This document shows, in pieces, positions 44,801 through 56,378 of a stretch of DNA of 64,000 nucleotides. The notes under the pieces are model-generated. The model saw only the letters and a program-made list of their open reading frames with translations, was not told the DNA's origin and ran no database searches. The first letter of the stretch is position 1. Each line of letters opens with the position of its first letter. This DNA comes from Suillus spraguei. Its lineage: Eukaryota > Basidiomycota > Agaricomycetes > Boletales > Suillaceae. The translations under genes and the position numbers were made by a program. The DNA lies in contig JABCPU010000004.1 of NCBI GenBank assembly GCA_016800925.1, positions 124,001-188,000 on the forward strand, in the 5' to 3' direction.

Positions 44801-46377
44801 ATGTGTCGTTTCGTGATTTACAAGGGCACATCACCTGTGCAGCTGTCTCATGTTAGTAGCTGATTTGGAGTTCATCTTTATCTTTGCAAAGGAGAAACTG
44901 ACTTTCCCTGTTATTAGCTCTTAACTCGACCGTGCCACTCTATTATCAACCAGGCCTTTGATTCGCGGTTGCGTCTCGATCATCGTCGGCCAATCAACGG
45001 TGACGGCTTTGGTGTCGGTAAGTCACTTTCTGAATCACTTCAAGACGACTTTGGGACGTAAACTTTGGTTCAGGCTGGTATGATTCAGTCCACGACGAGG
45101 AACTTGGCAACCAACCTTGCATATTTACCGCCGTTACACCGGTACGCGTGCCGTATCACTCCGGTCGTACGATCAACTGACCGTTCCTCTGCGCATCAGG
45201 CATGGAACAACGTGAACTTGATCCGATTGGCAGAGAAGATCAAGTCACCTCTCGTTTTGTGAGTCGCCTTCCGGTCCGGTAATTTGTATTGAACAACTAT
45301 CGTGGTAGCGGGCACGTCCGTGCGACCACCACCGGTTCCCTGTCTTTGGACAATTGCCACCCATTCGCATATGGGAAACTTATGGTGTGTTAGGAAGTGT
45401 ATGTTCATATGGTTGTCCTTGCTGACTTCCTCGTTAAATAGTTCATGCATAACGGTGGTATTGCAGACTTTCACCTGATTAAGCGACGACTGCAGGCCGA
45501 TCTCTCGGATGATGTTTTCAATGTAGTACAAGGGAATACGGGTGAATATAATACTCATGAGAAAGAATGAATCATAACCTCATTCTCGCAGACTCTGAGT
45601 GCGCTTTTGCACTATTCCTGTCGAAGGTATGTTCATCGGTTCTTTCATTGTTTTTATCTAAACACAGTTGTGCATGTGCAGCTTCCCGACCCAAAGGCTA
45701 AGAGCTTTACCACTCGCACCTTGCAGCAGGCAATGTTGGATACCATCGCAACTTTAAATTTATATGCTGAAGAAGCCGATATCATTGAGGTGAGTTGAAG
45801 TTGATTTTCCTGTGCAGTATCACTAAGAGCCGATTAGCCAAGCTTGATGAACTTCTGCGTTACGGATGGCGAGAGTGTCATTGCAACGCGTTATATTTCC
45901 TCCCGGCACGACGAAGCCGCGTCGTTGGTAAGGTTCATCGCTGTATCCTATGGCGAGGGTGTTCTGATCGCATTAAATAACAGTGGTTCTCATCTGGGAC
46001 CACATTCAGTGAGTACGCCCAAGGTGGACATTACAGGATGTCGAAAGCTGATAAAAGAGAAAACATCATCATGGTGGAACCCTTTTAATCTAGTCAAACA
46101 TTCTCATTTCTGATCGCTTTAATTGCAGATCGCCAGCGAGCCTCTTACTTTCGAAAAAGCGGATTGGATGGAGATACGCACGAACAACATGGTCGTGATC
46201 ACACCCAAAATGAACCTCCTGCAGATCCCCATCGTTGACAAATTCTATGTCTCTCCTTCTGACCCGGCGGCACTGAATCGTGACACTGACTTTGCCGCCG
46301 CAAAAGGCCTTCTCAGCCCACGTAAAGCCTTGGCTCCAGTGCAACTTCGCGAAAACGCTCCCCAGTTGTCCATCTGA
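44801..46377 (+). CDS. DUG3: Dug3-type class II glutamine amidotransferase
   Basis: This is a component of the Dug2-Dug3 complex that degrades glutathione in yeast. It starts MCRFVIYKGTSPVQLSH, giving the N-terminal catalytic Cys after Met removal. Next exons encode SIINQAFDSRLRLDHRRPIN|GDGFGVG, AWNNVNLIRLAEKIKSPLV and HVRATTTGSLSLDNCHPF. Later exons give LPDPKAKSFTTRTLQQAM, LMNFCVTDGESVIATRYISS, the FSSGTTFSEYAQGGHYRMS block, and WMEIRTNNMVVITPKMN near the C-terminus. The stop is TGA at 46,375-46,377. About eight introns are present. The Dug2 partner is not in this window. Confidence 0.85.
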
Positions 46378-46656
46378 TTTTTTCTTGCGATACCTTCATC
46401 GCGTTTCATTTTATCCATCGCTGTCTTTGTTATGTTCTATTGCTATTATGCTCTGTACCGTAGATGCATCGATGATTAATGTCGATTAATTGTTGTACAC
46501 TTTTTGTGTTGATGTATATAACTGTGAATGATACGTGTTGACGCGTGTGGCTTTCGCAGCGCTTGCATCCTCTTCCTTCCCAGTAGCCGCTGCAGTTGCG
46601 CCACATACTAATCTCTTTCATTTACTCACGTCGGGTTCTTTGAATCACTCAGTATA

Positions 46657-47985
46657 ATGAACCCATGGATACTTTGGAGCGCGTTATCGCATACCGCTAG
46701 GTCTTCGATTCGCTGTCGTTCAACACTACCTGAGCATCTGACGGTAGTCTTAAATTTAGGTTGTCAACAGCCCTACAGATTTTGCTCTTCTTGCCATTGA
46801 CGCTAGCGACCCTTTCAACACAAGCCTTTCTCTTGCTTTCACTCCTACTCTCGATTCACTCCCTCATTCATGGCACTCTCATATTACTCTGGGGATCCAA
46901 CGCACTCTCCATCATGCAGGTGCCGATGCACCCCTTTCTCCTTCTCGTTACTTTCAATGCCTTCTCTCAGTCTGCTCAGCCTTGGCTTGCCACTGCAGTC
47001 TATTGGTGGGGAAAACTCCTTACGTTTTGCGGCCCTTCCTACGTGGCCATGGAGGGTCTGTCTAGTCTACTGTTCGCGCAGAAAGCTGGTCAAATAGGCA
47101 GAGGCATCGCGGATGAGGCAGAAAGTTACCAGTTTGTGATTCTCATCTTGACAGCAGCTGCATTCGTTGCAGCTGCGTGGTGGGTCGTCATCGTGCGTGC
47201 TACTTCGTGTGAGTCACGCCACATACTGAATCTTATACAGGCATACCCCGCAGCTGCCGCATCTCCTTTGTCGTCCACGTTATTGGGTGTAGCATTGACA
47301 GCATTCCTGTTCCTCGTTCTCATCGGTTTCCGGTTACGACGCACCAACGTTGTCGAGGCCTCTCTCCTCGCACTTTTCCTTGCGTATAATGTGTGGCTCT
47401 GTGGGTTTGATCAAACATCATTCTCGGACCCTGCTTCCTCCTAGTATGCTCTACTATAGTTTCATGTGATGCTTATTGACGATTCCTAGTGCCCCTCTGC
47501 TTTCAAATATCCTTCCACATTTACAGACACTTGTAAATTTTATCACGAATACCCTCCCCAAGCCTGTACTCGTTGCACTACTCTATCGTCTTTCAATATT
47601 GCAAGTTGCATCACGTATTCTACCTACGATCGGTGCTGATAACTGGGAATCGGATCAAGAAGAGCTTGATGGACGACCTGTAGGAGCACATGCCCTGTAG
47701 TTTCCTCTTGCTGATGGTTGTTTATGCTAGACTTCGATTATGACCCGCATCCTTCTAACATATAGACAACTAATCTTTGTGATGGTATACTCGCATCTTC
47801 TTCGTATGTGTTTTTTGTTTGTATGACTTTTCGGAGACCGATTAAAATTATGTTCAGTTCTAGATCCTTCTTCACAAGTCTGGTGGCGGTGGGCGAATAT
47901 CATGTTCACTCTGTTTCTGTGGGCTGTGGAACTCGTAGTCAGCCCCGATGGGGATGATGATTCGGCGAAGTGGAAGATTGATTAG
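46657..47985 (+). CDS. ICE2: Ice2-family ER membrane protein
   Basis: This is a polytopic ER protein related to yeast Ice2 (cortical ER structure and lipid-droplet contact). A small first exon MNPWILWSALSHTAR joins over an intron to LSTALQILLFLPLTLATL. Many hydrophobic spans follow, including LLLVTFNAFSQS, FVILILTAAAFVAAAWWVVI and LLGVALTAFLFLVLIGF, with VVEASLLALFLAYNVWLCG, a family-like block. Later exons give LLTYRQLIFVMVYSHLLL and VWWRWANIMFTLFLWAVEL, ending ...SAKWKID at 47,985. Roughly eight to nine membrane segments are predicted. The 5' exon is inferred from frame and splice signals. Confidence 0.7.
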
Positions 47986-48053
47986 TTCTACTGTCCAATA
48001 TCCGGAGAATGGAGTCATATGCTGCACTTAGACCATCCTCAGCATTACGCATT

Positions 48054-48636
48054 CTAGCTGCTATTCGCCTTCCACTCCGCCTCCTCCTCCTTTTCACCCT
48101 CGTAGTACTCCCTCTTCCATATCTGTACTTTCTGCTTCACTTCCTCGACGATTTGTTCACATGCAACGAATGCCTCCTTTCGATGCGGTGAAGATACCGC
48201 TATCACGATCGAGGGCTCTCCTACCGGCACCGCCCCCAGCCGATGGTGCACAGCGCATGAAATGATGGAAGGCACTGTCGCGGGCGCTGGATGATGGGCG
48301 GAACGTATGACTGATTGATGTACTGTTCGGATGATGTCTCTCATGGTTTTGATAGCTAACTTGCTATACGCTTGGTATTCTAGACGTGTCACGACCTTTC
48401 CTGTTCACAGCAGGTAATGAATGTTAAAATATGTCATGATCTGGTACATTTGTATGGTTGGTACCTTGATATGAATTTCGAGTCGTGCCGATGAAGAGTG
48501 CTGTCGCCCCTGCACCATCATCGCTGACTGATTTTATGATCTCATCAATCTTCAATGGCTTGTATGAGAGTACGCATACGCTCTTGCCCACTTCTTCTCT
48601 CGCCTCCACCGAGGTGCTTGGATAGGAAGTCGTCAT
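48054..48636 (-). CDS. MOCS2B: molybdopterin synthase catalytic (large) subunit
   Basis: This is the MoaE-type subunit that, with MoaD/MOCS2A, inserts sulfur into precursor Z to form molybdopterin. Exon 1 ends GATALFIGTTRNSYQ; exon 2 starts KVVTRLEYQAYSKLAIK and contains HRLGAVPVGEPSIVIAVSSP followed by HRKEAFVACEQIVEEVKQKV and a final WKANSS. The catalytic Lys region (conserved VPIWKRE-type, here VQIWKREYY) is present. The 63-nt intron falls at the usual YQG|K junction. Length is normal for the family. It is divergent from the pseudouridine catabolism gene. Confidence 0.9.
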
Positions 48637-48850
48637 CTCAAATCTGCATGAGCGCGAAAACTAAGATAACGAGTGTACATACGTGCATCATGTGCATGCA
48701 TATGGGTGTGGAAAGATTCAATCCTCACGTGGAACCGATATTAATGCTCGAGTCTGTGCCGGCCCTGCAAGAACGGCGACTTGAGGAGTTGTCTGAGTCC
48801 CATTTTCAACCACTACTATTTTCAACTGTGTCTTAGCTCCTTGACCTCCA

Positions 48851-51800
48851 ATGCTCCGAGCTTCCTTACGGGAAACATTCACCAACAAACATCTTATTTC
48901 GCTACGGAAGGCGTCGAGTCTATCTGCTGCTCGAGAGCGTCGAGCTCCCATCGATGTTCACCCTGAGGTGGAGAATGCATTAGCTACTGGAAAACCTGTA
49001 GTTGCCCTCGAGTCAACCATCATTACCCATGGAATGCCGTACCCGACTTCACTGGAAACAGCCCAATCAGTCGAGAAGATAGTCAGGTCCACAGGGAGTA
49101 TACCAGCCACCATTGCTGTCATCGGGGGACGCATCAAGATCGGACTTCATCCAGCAGAACTAGAACGTCTTGCAGATCAACGCTCAACCCCCACCGCCGT
49201 GAAGTTGTCCAGGCGGGATATTGGGGCTGCAATTGCTCTAAAGAAGGATGGTGGGACTACATGTTGCTCCACCCTCATATTTGCTGCACTAGCTGGTATC
49301 AAGGTGCGCATTGAGCAAATGTCTTTGCACGCCGATATGACAGTTGTTGCAGGTCTTTGCCACTGGAGGGTAGGTCGGGGAATGTTAATTTCGAATTCTT
49401 GTATTCTGAGGCGGTATTCCTAGGCTCGGTGGAGTGCATCGCGGCGGGGAGAATAGTAAGTTATATTGAGCACTTATGGGACTTCCGATTATTTTACCCT
49501 GTGTCTTAGCAATGGACGTCTCAGCTGATCTACATGAACTCACGCGTTGTCCAGTCGGTCTGGTTTCAGCTGGAGTGAAATCTATTTTAGATATAAGGCG
49601 GTATGACTTCGTAATGATCTCTGTCGCTTGTGGCTAAATTGGTAACACAGAACGCTCGAATATCTGGTGCGGCTGCTAGGAATGTTTGGAGAATTCATCT
49701 CTAATTCGTTCACTCAGGAAACACTTGGTGTACCAGTGGTATCTTACGCAGAAACGCACGATTTCCCAGCTTTCTATAGCGGTCGAAGCGGTCTTGAGGT
49801 GCGAGTGTACCAAACATCGGTGTCTTGGCTCACTAGTTTCACAGTCACCTTGGAGAGTAAATGATGCTAGAACAGCCGCTCATATTCTACGTAAGAATGC
49901 TGGCACATAACTTAGTATGTCGGGCTTATCAATATTTACAGATACTCATTGGCAACTGGGCATGTCTAATGGGGCCCTTTTTGCTGTTCCTATTCCTGCT
50001 GAATACGAGGCTGTGGGGTCAGTCCTTCAAGAAGCAGTCGAACAAGCTGTTCGTGAATCAGAAGAACAACATATTAGTAACCTGGGGAAGGCCGTCACTC
50101 CTTGGCTTCTCAACAGGGTTGGCGAATTAACACAAGGAAAATCACTTGCTAGCAGTCAGTATCGAATCTTCTAGACGTTGCTCACTGCTCAACTTTAACC
50201 TCAGACGTAGCCCTTATAGAGAATACCGCGCTTGTTGGTACGAAATTGATAAGAGGTGTTGTTCAACTGTTGACATTTCGAGACAGGAGGTCAAATTGCA
50301 GTGGAATACGCGAAACTTGCTGGAGACAGACATGACCAGGGTGTGAGGCGAACTGTCAACCATTAGACATAGCAAGTGATGTTCTTCTTAGCAATGCTAC
50401 CCCGTGACAGGAATACAAGGCCAATTGGATGAGCTTCACAGTGCATCTGATGTCGGCTCATCAGGGACTACTGATGATCTCAAAGGGCAACCACTACCGA
50501 ACGCTTCATTGATTGTAGTTGGCTGTGCAGCAGTAGACATCACATCCCAGCCTCTTACAGATTCGGACCTTGGACACCAGTCGACATCTCCTGGGAAAGT
50601 TTCCATCTCACTCGGAGGTGTTGGCCGCAATATTGCTGAGGCTGCTCACCGAGTCCTTTCGTCGTATGGTAGCGAGTTCTCGGCCGCAACTTTGCTAGTG
50701 TCTCCAGTCGGCGATGATTCTTTCGGGAGACTGTTAAGCGAGGAGACACGAATGCTAGGGATGAGAACAGATGGTCTTATTCCCGTGCATGGAGGTAGGT
50801 CGTCTGTGTGCAGCCTACTTCTGGAGAGATCGGGAGGATTGAGGGCAGGCGTGGCTGACATGGACCTCGTTCGGAATATGGATGGACATTTGGTCAGCCT
50901 TTTCCTATAACTACTCGTAACAGGTTTGATGAGTTCCTTGCCAGGCACGTGAAATTATTTTGGCACACAAACCAAAGCTACTCGCAGTGGATGGGAACCT
51001 ATCACCTGAGACACTGAAGGTAGTAGTGAGCGAATGTCTTCGGACCGGCGTCAATGGTAAGCTCTTTCGTAGTTATAGGCTGAGAGAGAAGTGACTCAAA
51101 TTTGTGCCTTTTAGTTTTTTTGTTCGTTCACATTCATGATTTTATCAAAGGTGCTGCTAATAACAATGCAAAAATTAGTGAACCAACTTCTGTCATCAAG
51201 TCAGCTTTGATTCTTCCGGCTATAGCTGGTAATCTCAACGAGCTTGCATGGTCGCCTATTGCTTTCGCGTCTCCTAACCTGCTCGAGCTCACTCATCTGT
51301 ATCAACAAGCACAGTTCCTGGGCCTCACTTCACACGATCGTTGGTGGCAGGTTCTGGACGGCCTCGGACTTGGTTCGAAGTTCCGCACAGACCTCGATCT
51401 GCTTTCTCGAAGGAACGCATCAGATCACGATACTTCCCGAGGAAACCTAGGCTTCCTTGTTGAAAAAGGCGTTGCCCAAATGGCAATAAATCTTCTACCA
51501 TTTTTTCGACACCTGGTTATCAAGTGCGGTGACTTGGGAGTCATTGTTGTAATGCGTTTCACGGGAGACGACGCGGCCGAATCATTGTGGTCAACAGAGT
51601 CGACTAACCATCATAGGCGCTGTGTGGTGTCCCACTCGTCAACGTCGGGTGATATTGTGGTCTTGCAGCATTTTCCTGCAATGCAACTCCCAAGTGATGT
51701 ATTGGTCAACACAACAGGCGCAGGAGATTCGTTGGTCGGGGCTTTGCTAGCCGCATTGGTGCAGTCTCCGAAGGCGTTCCACTCCGAAGTAAGCTTACAA

Positions 51801-51902
51801 CGCACGATAAATGTTGCTCAGTATGCAGCCCTGTTGAGTTTGCAGAGCCCACTTGCTGTTTCGCCACTGCTATCGTCCTTGTACGGGAAGCTTTTCCATT
51901 AA
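48851..51902 (+). CDS. bifunctional pseudouridine-5'-phosphate glycosidase / PfkB kinase fusion (PsuG-PsuK)
   Basis: The N-terminal half is PsuG (indigoidine synthase A family): PVVALESTIITHGMPYPTSL, GTTCCSTLIFAALAGI, FATGG|LGGVHRGGE, DVSADLHELTRCPVGLVSAG, ETLGVPVVSYAETHDFPAFY and a block with MSNGALFAVPIP. The C-terminal half is a PfkB-family carbohydrate kinase: LIVVGCAAVDITSQ, VSISLGGVGRNIAEAAHRVL and NTTGAGDSLVGALLAALV, with the catalytic Asp in GAGD. Together they would phosphorylate pseudouridine and split it to uracil and ribose 5-phosphate. More than ten introns interrupt the PsuG half. A likely mitochondrial-type N-terminus (MLRASLRETF, Arg/Ser-rich) precedes it. The stop is at 51,902, 20 nt before the IRC3 stop. 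Confidence 0.85.
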
Positions 51903-51922
51903 TGGTAACAATGATACCGTTT

Positions 51923-54433
51923 CTAGCGTGCTTCGTGGTCCTTCAACGGTCCTACCTGAACAGTCTCTCGTTCCTTTCTTCGTCTCTCTTTCTCTGCTAG
52001 TTGAGAGGTTTTCTTTGCTTCCCTCGCTTTCTTCTCATAGTGGGCCTTGTCAAGAGTATGAGCACAAACCAGGATCTACATATGGACCATACCTTGGCTC
52101 CATGTTTCAAGCGAGTGATAATGTTGGCCGCCTCACCCTTGGTTATGTTCTGCAGGGTTACATCGGCAGTATCTTGATCCAGCACACGTTTGACGCGCCG
52201 TTTCTGGATGAAGTTCTTTTGACTATCAGACGCGGACGCTTTCCGCCATTTCGCAGTCCGGAGTAGCCTTTCTGTGTGTCAGAAATATTATGGCTCGTGT
52301 ATAAACGCAAGTATACCCTAATGCCAATGGTCCACGAAGAACCTTTCGTGTAGCATAAGTGTCGGAGCCTCGGATTGCATCACTCAGTGTCTCTGCAGTC
52401 ATGATCAACCTTTTCCGCATGAACGGCGATACTTTAAATGCCTTCGCAGATGGCATGTGCATCGTCGCCTCGGTAAATGTGGCGCGATAGTGTGACGGAT
52501 TTTCTGAATGGCGCATGAGGCGAAGAATTACAGCAGAAATTGTCGAACTGACCCTCATCAGCAGAAACACGTTCAATACGGATATATCCCTTGCCCAAAC
52601 ATTCCAAGATGTAGATGTCTTCGCCACATCCCACCCATGCATTGGTGCTGAGCTTTGTGACGTGAGGGGCACCTGAGCAACCGTCCACTAAGGCGAACGG
52701 GTTCTGGTAATCGACATATGTTATGTATTTTGGATCGGGGATATCGTCTCGACTGTCAACTGTCGCTTGTTCATCATCCGCGTCCTGAAGGACGGTATTC
52801 TGTGCACGAGCCTCTAATGTCTCAACAGACTCATCTATGTATGATATTAGCCCTACAGTCATGAAACGAGAATGCACCTTGCCTTCGATAACTTCCTCAG
52901 GATCGAGACCAAATAGCGTTGGAGTCGAGACCACACCAGCTACCCGGTTGGTAGAGTCAACAAAGTCAATTATGCGGCAGTTCACTTTGCCTGTCGATGG
53001 TGATTGCCGCATCCCCCTCCCGATCTATCGAAAGTGAATGGTAGGCACACAGGGCACGTTTAACTGCTGTACTTTAGCCTACCATCTGCGCGAAGACATT
53101 GCGTGACCGAGTCGGGCGAGCAACTATAACACAGTCAATGTTGGGAATATCAGCGCCCTCAGTGAGAATTGCTGTTCGTCCCAAATAAGTCATGAAAAAA
53201 CAAACTTGAAAAACAAACCGCAATTAACAAGCACGGGGTATTTGCCTGCTTTAAAAGCTGTTATCAGTGCATGCCGCTCAGAAGCAGGTGTCCCGGAGTG
53301 TAGGTAACGTGCATCGACCCCAAAATCTTGAAACGCTTTTGTCAGTGCTCGTATGTGTGCAATGTTTACACAGAAAACAAGTGTTGATTGTCGCTGCCCT
53401 ATCACAGACGTAAGATTGCGGCACCGTGCTTCAAAGGACGATACCACTTACTCGCCCTGTCAAGCCACGCTTGCACGACAAGGTTATTCACGGTATCCGT
53501 ATTGATGATATGCGCCAGACTTGTAGCATTGAAGTCGCCGGTTTTTGAGTTGACAGTGACATTGCGCAAGTCAATGTTCGCCTTAACGGATGTGAAACGC
53601 ACATCACAGAGCCTGCCATGGCAAATTGAGAAAAATGTCAGTGGGCATATTGTAATGGTCTGACCATTGTTCCTTTATCATCTCAAGAAAATCACGATGA
53701 TAAACTATTTGCTGAAAAACCGAGCCAAGAGCCAGCCCATCGTGACGACTGAAGGTGGCAGAAAAGCCGATGATTGGAATAGGGCGAGACAACTGTGGAG
53801 GCTGAAAGGCTGCGTCAGGGCTCCTTATTGCAGGATCAAAGTGCGCAAGAATTCGGCGGTATCTGTGTGAAGTGCACTAAATGTGAACAAATCTCCCAAA
53901 AAATGAAGGCATTTACGATGGGGCGGCAGCGTGGTGTGCTTCATCTACAATCACTGCCTTCAGATTACACGGGTGAAACTTGGCAAGGCGCTGGGGTTGC
54001 AAGAGTGTCTGATAAGTGGCAACCGTCCTGTTCAATGACGATAAGAGAAGTGAGTTATATTGAAGTCCAGTACATACACATCTGCATTTCCAGATGCCTT
54101 ATGCTTGACGCCCTGCTCGATCTCGACGCGCCATTGTGGAAATTGGGCTGCAGCCTGACTAGCAGCTTGTCTTGCAAGCTCAATACTATTCACTATAATT
54201 AATGCGCGTGATGCAGATGAAGGGTGAGGTGGTGGAGGGATCTGGGCCAATAAGGATATGAACACAGTCGTTTTACCAGCCCCTGTTGGCAAAGATACGC
54301 CAATACGCGTCGCGCCAGCCTGAAGTGCATTCCTGCATGCTTCAAGACAGGACTCTTGGTAGGGTCGCAGCTTGACCGTAACAGCACTGGCAAAATAACG
54401 CCGAGAGCTGAACATCCAAATAGTTCGGGACAT
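51923..54433 (-). CDS. IRC3: mitochondrial SF2 helicase Irc3
   Basis: This is a DEAD/DEAH-like ATP-dependent helicase of mitochondrial DNA maintenance. A presequence-like start ([16 protein letters not shown]) is followed by [18 protein letters not shown], Walker [22 protein letters not shown] (motif II), [12 protein letters not shown] (motif III) and helicase C motifs [23 protein letters not shown] and [10 protein letters not shown]..., IGRGMRQSP. The Irc3-specific C-terminal region contains [26 protein letters not shown] and [20 protein letters not shown], ending with a basic tail and TAG at 51,923. A Met 16 codons upstream (54,481) is also in frame. Many introns are present. Confidence 0.85.
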
Positions 54434-54762
54434 ATCTTGCTCGCCAGAAATAAAGTACGTATCACGTGAGTTGGCATACATTTACAAACATGGATAATGA
54501 GAGCGTATGTTGCAAGGAGCTTGTGCAGGCCTCAAGGATAAAACTTCGATATTTCAGCAGCAAATTCACCCTCACAAAATGTTGATCGCGAATGTCTTCT
54601 GCATTCAGTATGAACTAAGGGCCTACTAGTGTGGGAGTATGTAGAAGAATCCATACTTGGAGAAACCCAGTGAGATGGAATAAAGTCTATCGAGATAAAT
54701 CATGATGCGTCGGATAAAAGAAGGGATGGAGCCAAAGCCCGGGTAAATACGCAATGCTGTGT

Positions 54763-56045
54763 TTAACCAGATCCACCAGAGTAGACCTTGCCGAACATGA
54801 CTTGCTGGAGCTTGTCATATAGCGATAGCACACCAGCACCAGCAACACCACGGAGAATGTTGGCACCTGCACCCTTGAACAATGACTTGAGACCCTCCTT
54901 GGCAACGATCTGGGAACCAGCATCAAACATGGACTTATAGTGAACGCCAGCACCGGAGGTCATCATCATACGGCGACTAAAGGTGATAGATGAGTCTTAC
55001 GTTCAATTTGAGAGCACAAGTTAAGACTCACCGAATAGTGTCAAGAGGGTAGGAAGCAAGACCAGCACCGATGGTAACACCCCATCCAAGAGCGAAGGAA
55101 GCCAAGAACGAGCCCTCAAGAGCACCAACGAGAACGACGGGCTCTGCAATGACAATTAGTTGATATGATGAGAAATTGGTTTAATCGACTCACTAAGCGA
55201 ATCGTATACACCAAAGTAAAGACCACGGTAGACAATAATACCGACGACTGAAGGAACGAATCCACGGTAGAGACCCGCGAGACCGTCGGAAGCGAGAGTC
55301 TTCTTGTACACATCAACTAGACCGTTGAATTGACGAGCTCCTCCACCCTTGGCCGACTTGGCATCATTGGCAAGACGAGTACGAGCGTAATCAAGAGAGT
55401 AAACGAAAAGTAGTGACGAGGCACCAGCAGCACCACCAGATGCGACGTTGCCAGCGAACCACTTCCAGTAGCCCTCATTCTTCTTGAAGCCGAACAAAGA
55501 CTTGAAGTAATCCTCTAAAATTTGTGTCAGAGACGAAATATACAAGAAGGGACTGAAAACGCACTGAAGGCGAAGTTCAAGGCCTGCGTAGGGAAGTAAC
55601 GAATCACATTGGCAGTGTTACCTCTCCAAAGTGAGACAAGACCTTCTTCCTTGTAGGTGCGACCAAACGCATCCCCGATGCCCTTGTAGGGAGTAGCCAG
55701 ACGACCCTGCTTGATCTGGCAGGTAATATATCAGACACTTGCACGGTGACTATGGAATACGCAACGTACCATCTCATCCTGATTTTGTACCAAAAGCTTG
55801 ATACGCTCAATGGGGGCTGCCGACGTCTTGGCAACGGCCTACAAAACACAATGTCAACACCCAAAACTCTAACTGCACTATAGCAATGAGACACACAGCA
55901 GAAACACCACCCATCAGGAAATCCACTGTTAGAAAGTGTGTTAGCGCTCCATACACGACACAATGCAAGCTGCACGGCAGACAACAACGACAAGTAACTC
56001 ACCCATGAAGTCCTGGGGAGTCTTGACCTTCTTGGTTTCGGCCAT
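54763..56045 (-). CDS. AAC: mitochondrial ADP/ATP carrier
   Basis: This is an inner-membrane adenine nucleotide translocase. Exons give [14 protein letters not shown], then [20 protein letters not shown] (first carrier motif PxE/DxxK/R), [50 protein letters not shown] (second motif), [17 protein letters not shown] and [13 protein letters not shown], which holds the RRRMMM signature unique to ADP/ATP carriers. The end is VYSGGSG at 54,763. Six short introns are present. All three repeat units are complete. Confidence 0.95.
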
Positions 56046-56378
56046 TTTTTAATTAGAAAGCCAACAAAGAAAGGCTGAGTGGAGAAGGATGAAAGGGAAG
56101 GATGAGAGTTAAACAGCAAAAAAGTTCGCGTCAAAAAGGAATTCGGAATCATCCGGAAGGTTTTATCTCCGCTCTCCACCGATTGAATGAGTAGGTATTA
56201 CGTTCCGGGCGGTCTCTGTTCCGCTACTTAATATTCATAGTCGAATACGTAAATAGAGATGCATTGCTGTACTAGTACTGCGCTATCTCTGCGAAAAACA
56301 AAGAATTATTATAGCTAACTCGACCTAAACAGAAGTATAGTAGCATAATAAGCTATCCATGCAATGCAAAATTAATTT

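Noticed and set aside
51853..52266. 137-codon plus-strand ORF
   Set aside because: It overlaps the end of the PsuGK gene and is antisense to the IRC3 C-terminus.
55604..56179. 191-codon minus-strand ORF starting MESGDKTF
   Set aside because: It lies in a different frame over the first exons of the ADP/ATP carrier, whose own frame is unmistakable.
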